Source: Saccharum officinarum (taxonomy: Eukaryota; Streptophyta; Magnoliopsida; Poales; Poaceae). From it: a stretch of DNA of 64,000 nucleotides. Position 1 is the stretch's first letter. Each line of letters starts with the position of its first letter. The translations under genes and the position numbers were made by a program. The notes beneath the pieces are model-generated. The model saw only the letters and a list, made by a program, of their open reading frames with translations, was not told the origin of the DNA and made no database searches. The DNA is taken from NCBI GenBank assembly GCA_020631735.1, contig CM036159.1, forward strand, positions 95,094,656 through 95,158,655, given 5' to 3'. Of the stretch, positions 45,701-56,000 are shown piece by piece.

Positions 45701-46142
45701 CCGGCAGCAGAGAAGTCCGGCCGCCTGGGCGGACTGGAGCGTCCAGTTCGGCAGCAGTAGCAGCGAAATCGGCGGCTCCAGCGGCAGATGGCGGCTGGTG
45801 GAGTTCCGGGCGGACACCAGGCGGCGGCGGCGGGCAGGGTGCGGCAGAGGGCGGCGGGTGGAAGCCAGGCGGGTGAGCAGCAGCCGCCCGGGCCCCATCC
45901 CCGGCCATCCCTACTGGGGCAGGTGGTGGAGGAGCCGCGCCGCTGCCCTGGGAAAGCGCCGGAGTCACGGCCAGCGCGCCTGTTGCATCCGCGCCGGCAA
46001 TGGCAGGTGGGGAAGAGGCGGGTGGGGATGCCACGTGGGCCCAGGATGGGGAGGGAAGGGTAGGGAAGTAGGTATAGTAGGATGGGGGAGGAGTTGGGGG
46101 CCGGCCATGGCGCCGGCGGCGGCTAGCCGGCCGGCGGCTCAA
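42773..46142 (-). pseudogene. Copia F gag, protease and integrase (frameshifted)
   Basis: gag starts at about 46142 (MSRRPASRRRRHGRPP, the second part aligning with MAGRPP of sister copies) and stays open to 45339 through the helix and WHDPADPL. The capsid pieces continue at 45255-45046 and 44949-44755. A Gly/Arg-rich nucleic-acid-binding tail (GGRGGRRRRGGGRGGGRGG) leads to [12 protein letters not shown] at 44613-44098. The integrase finger is in 44246-43809 and the core ([18 protein letters not shown]) in 43744-42770. Confidence 0.82.
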
Positions 46143-46199
46143 GCGGCGGCTGGGAGCGGGTGCTGGAGAGGAGAAGCAAACCCTAGGCTGCTGATACCA

Positions 46200-46316
46200 T
46201 GTTAGGGAATGAGAATCTATTGATTTAGGCTAACCCTAGAAGGGTAGCTATATAGGTAACCATACATAGGCCTCATGGACCTAGCCTCATGGGCCTAATA
46301 CACATATATTCCAACA
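46200..46316 (-). repeat. 5' LTR of copia F (117 bp)
   Basis: Minus strand TGTTGGAATATATG..TTCCCTAACA, followed by the primer binding site. GGCCCAT, TATATAG and TAGGGTTAGCC are present. Confidence 0.92.
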
Positions 46317-46372
46317 TAAATGAGTTATGCGGATGATGAAAATTCAAAAAGCAAGGATAAGAGAATTAAAAC

Positions 46373-47095
46373 CTGAATATACTCATGATGAGTTATGCAT
46401 CCTTGACGCAGCGTTGAGTTGAATCCTGCAGTTCATAGATGGATCAGTAAGATCCGCACCATAATCTTAAAGACAAGCCAAAATAATTTGAAGTTCTTCA
46501 TAGGGAAAATTCTAAGAAACATGCCAATACTAGTACGTATGAATACTGAATAAGACTAAAAATAACTCTCAGAATGAGGAAAAGCAGAAAAAGATTACAA
46601 GTTTAACCTGCATATATATCCTCACTGATATTGATGCTGCGGGAGGCCTTACTAATTCCACCCCTTGTTATATGAAAAATTCTATCAAAAACATCTGGAT
46701 GACCATAGTGCATTCTCACTCTACAAAAAAAGGAAAGGTTTCATGTATTAACTACACACAATTTTAGCTGATCCTCTTGTGAAACAGAAAACATACTATG
46801 TAAAAGCACTTACTTCAGTGGGTTAGCCAGAACACGTTGTCCTAATGTCACAAAACTTGTCTCTTGGTTAGACATAAATGAGGCCAGGGAGGAAACACTA
46901 TAGAAGCATGATGTTAGAACTGAGTTTTACTCTAGAAACATCTGCATAACTTCTCCACTGAAAATGGAATGAATAATACCTTCCCGTGAAGACATGCTCT
47001 CTCACACCAAGAATTGAAGGGTAATGCTTGCCACGCTTCAGAGAGAACTCCTCAAGTAGGTTTCTCATTTTAAGTGCCTCCTCGAAGTAATTATC
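46373..47095 (-). CDS. CALS: Callose synthase exon group 6 (4 exons)
   Basis: Exons in transcript order: 46980-47095 (DNYFEEALKMRNLLEEF..GVREHVFTG), 46814-46897 (SVSSLASFMSNQETSFVTLG), 46608-46720 (VRMHYGHPDVFDRIFHITRG), 46373-46425 (GFNSTLRQGCITHHEYIQ). These are among the most conserved blocks of glucan synthases. The last donor is at 46372-46371. Confidence 0.92.
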
Positions 47096-50000
47096 CTAAA
47101 AAACAGCTAAGCACTCGTGAAACAAATACATGATTCCAACTGAACCGTTAGTCAAATTGTCAAACAGTGACAGTATCAATAATGGAATGATCTATGTCTT
47201 CATTTCATCCTTTTGTCATTGTCACACTGAAAAAAGGTTGGCCTCAGTAGAGCTGTAGTGCACTCCACAAAATACAAATTATAGAATACTGATCCTGACT
47301 TTGATTTGATCCAATATTCAGAGGGTGCAATTTCGAAAAGTCCAAATTACACCGTCCAAGTTTGGCCTATGTCCAGATAACCCCCTAATTCAATTTACTC
47401 CCTCTTAACTATTTCAGCTGGCCCAGTTTACACCTTAAAGAGATTTTTCTTTTTTGTTTCTGCGTACAAATTGTGTTTTAGTTTCCAATTTTATGAGGTG
47501 AAAGAGGACATAATATCCTGTGCTAGAACAATAAACTATGAATTTTTTATCATTATGTTTTGCACGATATTATATCTCTAGTGTTAATTTATTATTAAAT
47601 TTCCTAGGCTATCAAAATAGTGGCGAAAAATTAAGGTATATTTTCTAACATACCTTATGAAGCTATCACCTCACAAAATTAAGGTAAAATTCAACTTATA
47701 CGTGGAGAAACAGAGATAACAAATCATGTTAAGGGGTAAACTAGACCAACTAAAATAGTTGGAGCGAGTAAACCAAACGGGCCAACCTTTGGGGGGGGGG
47801 GGGGGTGTGGGGAGTAATCTGGACTTTTCCAAATGAAAAATGGCAGTCAATACATCACATAACTCAAATAGTTTTTTTTTTACAACACATAACTCAAATA
47901 GTTGGAGCGAGTAAATTGAATCAAATGTTAGTTTGGGGGGTTATTTGGACATAACTCAAATAAGATTGTTTGGGGGGGTTATTTGGACATAACTCAAATA
48001 AGATTGGTGATAGGTTACCTGACAACTAAATATCATTAAGGGCCCGTTCCGGCTAATGAAAACTTATATAAATTGACTAACAATTCCGGCCGGGAATTCT
48101 TCCTGGGAGTGCTTCCCGGGGAAATGAACATTCTAAAGTATTTAATGTAAAAAAGATGTAGTAATTAACTAAATAATAGAGAAATGGGGAAAAAGAGTAC
48201 ATCTGTATACCTGATTCATATCAATAGTTTGCACTGCATTTCCACGAGTGAATATTATGGCATGATTTTGATTTTCGGGTTTTCCCTCTCCAAGCTTTGG
48301 ATTGCCAGGCAATTTAATCGAATAAATTTCCTGTAAGACAAAGTTCAACCAGGTGAATATGAGAATGAATGCTTCAGATAATTTGCTGGGACCAGTTTGT
48401 AGCTGCCATGCTGCACAGCAAAATCTAGTCCACTACAAAAATGTTTATTATTTCCATTAAGAATTTGCTGCTATGGATCCTAGCCAAAAGACCCTAAAAC
48501 TAGCTATGCCATCCAGATGTAGAAAATAATAATATGTACTTTTGAAAAGCCACCACATTGGCATAGGGGGCTTATGGGCATGCCCACTATGAAACTAGTA
48601 CGGACAACCAACGCCCCCTTAGTATCAAAACCATGATATGAAGTTACGAACAAGGATATAAAGTTCAAATACTCAAGAATATGGACATGCAACAGAAAAA
48701 AGAAAAACAACAGCTAGAACCCAAGAATATTGCAATTGACGATGGCTCTTACAAGCTACAGTATAACGATGATAAACCCTAAAGAAAGGAAAGAAAAGTA
48801 GCTCTATACAAAAAGAGAGAGAGGTATCAAAGAACCTAATTCCTCTGATCACAAATGTAAGTCCATCTAGGTCTGTACTAAGTCAAAACATTTTTCTACC
48901 TTTGACTATCAATATACAACAACAACAACAACAACAACATAGCCTTTTGTCCCAAGCAAGTTGGGGTAGGCTAGAGATGAAACCCAAAAGAGACGAGAAA
49001 CAGGGAGACACATAAAGGGACATAAAGGGCACAAGACAAAAAGAGGTCACGGTTCAGGCACGTTGATTGCCAATCTCCAAGCGCTCCTATCCATAGCTAA
49101 ATCCTTGGAGATATTCCATTCCTTAAGATCTCTCTTAACGGACTCGTCCCAAGTTAGTTTAGGTCGACCTCTACCGCTCTTTACATTATCGGCCCGCTTT
49201 AGAACTCCACTACGCACCGGCGCCTTAGGAGGCCTCCGTTGGACATGTCCAAATCATCTCAACCGATGTTAAATCAATTTCTCCTCAATTGGTGCCACCC
49301 CAACCCTATCCCGAATATCGTCGTTCCGGACTCTATCCCTCCTTGTGTGCCCACAACACCAACGCAACATACACATCTCTGCTACACTCAATTGTTGGAC
49401 ATGTCGCCTTTTTGTAGGCCAACACTCAGCACCGTATAACATCGCCGGACGAATCGCCGTCCTATAGAACTTACCTTATCTAAAATTAAAATCACATATA
49501 GAATGTTGACACAAGATTGGCATTACTGGACTCGTTATAAGAAATACTTTCAAAAAATAGTTACTGTTACAGATATATATTTGTAATCAAAGTGACATAT
49601 TGGAGACTATGCTGATGTCTCAAGGGGCTTATATTTGTGGTACTAATGACTGACCTTGTCCTTTCCATGAATATCAGCTTTCACAAGCTTTGAGTAATAC
49701 TCAGTGATGGGTTTTTCATTCTTAGCATTCTCGACTTCGTCAATGTAAGCAACTCTAAGAGCTTCATTCCTACAAAAGATAGTACAAAATGTTATAGGTG
49801 GTGTACACAACAAATAAAAAAGCAAAATAGGCCTCGGAGTGTAATAGTTTATGTGCATGTGCTCAAGTGCTTATCTGTGAGAGACGGAGAACTAACCAGG
49901 CCCCTTAAGTCCTTTACAAAGAGAGAGCTAACAAGCAAAGACATTTCTAGCATATTGAATTAAATGTACCTTTGCATTAGTAAGGCTATGTCTGCAGCTT

Positions 50001-53000
50001 CGGGTTTCCCTTCCCCCTTCTGTTTTCCGTAAATTTGGCAGGTAACCACATATGTAAACTTCAAATCAGCCTGTGCACGCGCCTCAGGTGACAACTCAAA
50101 ATGCGTATCAGCTGAACTAGTCAACCCTAATGTAGATTCCAAATCTAGTAAAGGAAAACAACGGAAAAAGGGAAATCCATTCAGATAAAATAGTATATAT
50201 GCATCTCACATGCTAAGCAGGCAGATACCTTCAGATTGTATCCTCTCCAAATAACTCTGCAGCATAAGGGCTTTCCTATAGTACATCATGCCACGGACTG
50301 CAGAGTAAAACAAAAAAAATGTTGATGTGAACTGATTATATTCAAAGATACTGAGGGAATGAGTTCCACTTAGAAATTCTTGTAGGCCAAACAGATTAAT
50401 CTTTTGTGATGTCATCAGACAAGCACACATGACTTGACACACTAGAGTGAAAGATTATAAATACAAAATTATAGGTATACCATTGTGTTCTAAATAGGAA
50501 TAGTACCACATTGTCTACCCACGTGGGGTGTTAGTCCTATGTACCCTATATAATCAGCCCATGAGGCCCAATGCAATACATCCAATTATCCCATCAATTC
50601 TATTCTCCTTCATGGTATCAGCCGCCTAGGTTTCTTTGTCGCTGACCTAGCTCTGCCACGCGCCCCCTGTGGCTGCGCACACCGCGCGCCCGACCGGCTG
50701 CGCCTCTGACAGCGTCGACTTCGGCATCGCCTCCTCCCATGACGACTGCCTCGACGCGTCTCTGTCATCACCATGGCGCCTCTTGAGCGCATGCAGCTCC
50801 CTCGACAGGGCAACCCGACCACAACTACGTCGGCCTCGGCCATCTTCCGCACGGCTTCTTCAACTACGGCCACTACACTCTCATGCTCAGCTACCTCGAC
50901 ATCGGCACAAAGGGCTACGCCTTGCATGAGGACTCATCGGCTTCTTGTCCAGCCACAGTATACGTGGTGCATCGACTCTTATGACTGCTGGGGGATGTTA
51001 GCCTATCAACTTCTTCTCCAGTCTCACCGTCTGCAGCGCTCCCGCTGTGACTGCGGGGGAATGTTAGAGTAAATAGGAATAGTACCACATTGTATACCCA
51101 CATGGGGTGTTAGTCCTATGTACCCTATATAATCAGCCCATGAGGCCCAATGCAATACATCCAATTATCCCACTAATTCTATTCTCCTTCACATTGGACA
51201 TTCACAGATTAATCACAAATTTTGCTGTTGGTGCAAATTATTACATACCCAAATAGCAAACGGAGTGTGGTTTATGAGTCAACAATGAAATAAAAAGTTG
51301 CCAAAATACAAGTGTTCACTATTTGAAACAAAAAAAAAAGGTCTATGAATTGAAAAACAGGATTTAGTAAAAGCAAATGTGAGCCTATCATGGTTTATAC
51401 AGAGGATAACAAACCAGTTCGAGCTAAGGTCTGCCCACGATAAGAAGCCCATAGACGTAGTTCAAGTATGTCATTTGGGTTGCCAAAAAGCTCAGAGTCT
51501 GCTGCATTTTCATCCCTGTTGATACGAGTAAGGAAGTTCTTCCATTCATCTGTTTACAGAAAGTCGACCTTTTATTAGAAATGTCAAACGACAATTTGGG
51601 GGAGACATAATTTCATACAAAAGAAAGCTACTATGCTAGCTTAAAAGGAGCAGGAGATAGAAGGCCCCCCACTGTGTTTCAAGAATAGAGACCAAACAGA
51701 GCACAAAGTACAATGATATGTCTAAAATCACGTCATTGAAATTAAAGAAGGAAGTGCAACTATGTTGAAAACTTCAAATATACAGTTTTTTGTTGAGTAT
51801 ACTTCCTAGACAATAGATCCCAAAATTACAGATGAAATACTAATATAGAATGGGTTCAAAAGCCTTAAGAGTGCACTGATAGCATGGCATAACATGATAA
51901 TTAAAGATCATGTGGACAGGTCCGTTCTTATGTCTTGAGCATGCCCTATATTTCGGACAGGGTTATATCTGTCTTAAGCCATAGAAAGCCAGGCAGTTCT
52001 TCGCAAAAAAAAAAAGCCAGGCTGAGACTTGTATTCATCTCACATAGTTCCTCAGCAGATGGATCACAAGAGAAAGGGGTTTTACATAAGTCGGTTGGGA
52101 GCCCCCTAAGATGTTCCTGCATAATTTACTTGATCATTTCAACTTCTTACAGCTGCATGAGAGTTCAGGAAAAGGGTTCCAGGTTTATCACTAATAGCTG
52201 CCACTGCATAGTCAGTTTGAGTAGTGTCAGTGTTCCTTGGAAAGGAACTACGTGTTGCCACTGCATAGGTAGTTTGAGTAGTGACAGTTAAAAGGAGCAA
52301 CCAGTAGTGTAACTGAAACAAGGCTCTTACAAGGATGCTCCAATCAGGGGTGAGCGGCAACTTTCCAGGACCTAAGGGTAACTTCATCCCACAAAATTCG
52401 GACTACATCTCGTCCTTAAGCTTGTACCACTTTCAGTTCCAGACAGAAAGAACCCAAACAAACTGCTAGAAGTTGTGTCTCTATTCATTTGGGCTAACCC
52501 TAAAAGGGTAGCTATATAGGTAACCATACATAGGCCTCATGGGCCTAATACACTCATATTCCAACCCCCCCCCCCTCCGCAGTCTGAACTACCGGCGCAG
52601 CGAAGTTCCAGACTGAACAAGAAAGAAGAAAGAACACACACGAGTCCCCCCACAGACGCAACTGGCCACTGGTGATGTTGAGGCTGGAGCGAAACTCGGT
52701 GAAGGTCGAGGACGGGAGGCCTTTGGTGAAGATGTCCGCGAACTGGGAGGTGGTCGGAACATGAAGGACCCGCCCCTCGCCCATGGCAACCCGATCACGG
52801 ACAAAGTGTAGGTCGATCTCCACGTGCTTCGTCCGCTGGTGTTGGATGGGGTTGGTGGAGAGGTAGACCGCACTGACATTGTCGCAGTAGATCAGCGTGC
52901 TCCGGGAGGGCAGAGTGTGGAGCTCGGCGAGAAGCTGCCGGAGCCAGGAGGCCTCAGCCACGCCGTTAGCGACAGCGCGGTACTCCGCCTCGGCACTGGA

Positions 53001-56000
53001 CCGGGAGACCACAGGCTGGCGCTTAGACGACCAGGACACCAGGTTGCCGCCCAAGAAGACAGCATAGCCGGAGGTGGAGCGCCGAGTGTCCGGACACCAT
53101 GCCCAGTTGGCGTCAGTGTAGACGACAAGCTCGGCGGAGGAGGACCGGTGAAGGAGTAGGCCGTAGTCGATCGTGCCCCAGAGGTAGCGGAGGAGGCGCT
53201 TGAGAGCAGTGAGGTGAGGCTCTCGGGGATCGTGCATGTGAAGACAGATCTGCTGAACGGCGTAGGTGATGTCCGGCCGGGTGAAGGTGAGGTACTGAAG
53301 GGCACCAGCAAGACTCTGGTATGCAGTGGGATCTGACACTGGGGGGCCCTCTGCTCCCCTTCCCCAGCCACCGCCGCTCTGGCTGGCGCCGCCGCCGCCA
53401 TCAACATGGCTGGCCGGCCTCCTCCTCCACCTCCTTCCTACTTCCATGCCTTCCCACCTCTTCCCTCCTCTTCCTGGGCGCACATCGCCGCTACAGCCGA
53501 CCGCCCGCCCTCTCCTGCCGCCGCCACTGCTGCTCCAGCCGTCCACCTGCCTCCTACAGCCGCTGCCCTGATCCCCGGCGCCCCTGCCGGCCCAGGCGCT
53601 GCCGCTACCGCCGCTAGGAGCGCTGCTCCAACCGTCCAACCGCCCCCTACAGCCGCCGCCCTGATCCCCGGCGCCCCTGCTGGCCCAGGCGCCGCCGCCC
53701 TTGCTGCTGCGGGCGCGGGCGCCGCTGCCGCGGGGGCAGCAGCCGCTGGCCCGGGCGCTGCTGCTGCCGCGCCGCCCGCCGACGCCGCACTCTCCCTGCG
53801 GCTCACCTCACCGGCGCGGGTCTGGACGCCGGTGGCCTCCTCCCAGGCGCTGTCCTCTCGGTGGCGGCGGCCACTGACGGCGTCCACGCCTTCCCTGCAA
53901 CACCTCAGCCGCTGCCGACCCTCCTCTACCCCGGTCGTGCCGATCCTGCTCTCGCCGCTGCACTCGTCGCCGCTCGTGCTGCAGCTGCTAAGGGCCAGGC
54001 TCGTGTCCGCGCGGCGGCCCTCACCTGGGAGCGTGAGCGGGATGCGGCCGATGCCCTGGCCCGTCAGATCGCTGACGTGGAGCAGCGCCTCGTCCCTCCC
54101 GCCTACCACGACCTCGGGGCTACCTCCTCCGGCTCGACGGGCCACCGCGCGTCCACCACAGCAGTCATCTGGCACGATCCGGCCGATCCGCTCGTGACGC
54201 GGCTCCACTACCAGGCCGGGGTGTTCAGAACATCCGCCTGCTCGTCCCGGTGGTTCTCGAGCCCGAGTCGCCCTCCTACGCCCGTTGGCGGGACCTGGTC
54301 CTCACCCTCCGCCGCTACGCCCTTGACGACCACGTCCTCGTCGATGCCTCGGTCGCAGCCCAGACCCCCTCGTGGCTGCGCCTTGACAGCATCGTCCTCT
54401 CGTGGATCATCGGGACGATTTCCCTCGACCTCCACGACCTCGTCCGCAACACGGCGGATGCTCGTCAGGCCTAGCTGGCGCTCGAGGGCCAGTTTCTGGG
54501 CAATGCCGAGGCCCGGGCTCTGAGGCTCGATGCGAGCTTCCGGACCTTCGTCCAGGGTGACCTCACTGTTGGCAAGTTCTGCCGCAAGATGAAGACCATG
54601 ACAGACTCCCTCGGCGACCTTGGCTGGCCCGTGGAGGACCGCATCCTGGTCCTCAATGTCCTCCGCGGGCTCAGCGACCGCTACACCCACCTCAGGCATG
54701 GATCACCCGCCAGCGTCCCTTCCCCACCTTCCTCTAGGTCCGTGACGATCTTGTCATGGAGGAGCTTGCTCAGGGCCTCCAGCCTGGGTCCACCGCCGCA
54801 CCGGGGTCCTCGACTTCCTCGACGGCCCTTGCGGCCACTCCGCCGCGTCCGTTCGCTCCCTCGCGTCCGTCCGCTACGCCGCCGTCGTCCCTTGGTCCTC
54901 CTCCCTCTGGGTCGAGCGGGGGTGGGGGGGCCGTGGCGGTCGCCGTCGCCGCGGCACTGGACGTGGGGGGGACCGTGGCGGGGCCAACCAGGTGGCGCCG
55001 ACGGCTCCATAGGGTGCACCATGGCCGTCCTTCCACAACCCGTGGTCTGGGCGCATCTCTATGTGGCATTTCCACGCTCCCGGTGGTGAGCCTCGCCAAC
55101 CGACGGCCATGTTCACTGGTGCTCCACCTCCCGGCGTCTACACTCCGTCTCCGTGGGCCACACCCTCCGGCACCCCGCCCGGGCTTGCCGGTTGGGACCA
55201 AGCGGCCTTGGCTCGTTCGTTCAGCACTATGGGCCTAACACCCCCTATCGGTCCTGAGTGAATCGCCGACTCGGGTGCCACCTACCACACCACCCCTGAC
55301 CCTGGTATACTTTCTTCTGTCCATTCTCCATCTTCTTCTCTTCCTTCGTCCATTATGGTCGCAAATGGTTCGTGTCTTCCTGTCACATCTGTGGGTACCG
55401 CCGGTGCTCATGGCTCCTTTCGTCTTCCTAATGTTCTTGTCGCTCCTTCTATGGTTCACAACCTTCTTTCTATTCGTCGTTTTACAACTGACAATTCATG
55501 TTATGTGGAGTTTGACTCTTCTGGTCTTACTGTAAAGGATTTGGCTTCCCGGCGTCCTCTGCTCCGATACCATGCTAGAAGTTGTGTCTCTAATCATTTG
55601 GGCTAACCCTAAAAGGGTAGTTATATAGGTAACCATACATGGGTCTCATGGGCCTAGCCATGGGCCTAATACACTCAGATTCCAACACAAACTGTTAGTG
55701 TTTTGTCGTTGTAGCACTGTAGAATAACCATTTAGCAATTGCAATGCCCTAGGTTTATGGAACTTGCTTGATGGAGACATGCACAAGTAATTGGGGGAGA
55801 AACACTTAACCATTTTCAAAGAAATTTCAACTTCCAAGTTTGTTAGACATACATATCACAACAGGATAGCAGATATAACCAAAGGATCACAAGAAAAGGT
55901 ATAGAGAATCCAGGTTTGGAAGCGGCGTAATGGGGTGATTTTCAGGTCTGAAAGTGCAACTCTACGGCAAGTGCTGGCAACATGTATGGCTGATGTGCAA

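Larger units (their letters stand above)
42773..46316 (-). mobile_element. Copia F: 5' half of an Ale-like element, interrupted by the Sirevirus
   Basis: Minus strand: LTR, primer binding site TGGTATCAGCAG (46188-46199), gag, protease, integrase, then a clean break at the Sirevirus LTR within the linker after integrase. RT, RNase H and the 3' LTR would be expected on the far side of the Sirevirus but are not in this contig. It lies in the callose synthase intron after the exon 46373-46425, in gene orientation. Confidence 0.9.
50486..51191 (+). mobile_element. TRIM-type non-autonomous LTR retrotransposon (706 bp)
   Basis: Target duplication CATTG (50481-50485 and 51192-51196), LTRs 50486-50612 (127 bp) and 51062-51191 (130 bp), primer binding site TGGTATCAGCCG at 50613-50624, and purine tract CTGCGGGGGAA just before the 3' LTR. 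The 449-base interior has no gag or pol. Primer site, tract and pre-tract hairpin resemble those of the Ale-like copias here, so those elements are plausible suppliers of its enzymes (inference). Confidence 0.92.
52464..55687 (-). mobile_element. Copia E: rearranged Ale-like element with inverted interior
   Basis: Intact target duplication CAAAC (52459-52463 and 55688-55692) and two LTRs in minus orientation. From left: 3' LTR, G tract and RNase H/RT end on the minus strand (to about 53352), then gag to pre-integrase on the plus strand (about 53353-55567), then the first bases of the primer binding site and the 5' LTR on the minus strand. The integrase core and most of RT are missing. It lies in the intron between exons 56270-56379 and 51415-51549. 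Confidence 0.9.

Noticed and set aside
48021..48180. Possible hAT MITE starting GGGCCCGTTCCGGC
   Set aside because: No matching inverted end or target duplication could be found on the other side.
50669..50929. ORF inside the TRIM
   Set aside because: Low-complexity translation with no gag or pol motif; the interior of a TRIM is expected to be non-coding.
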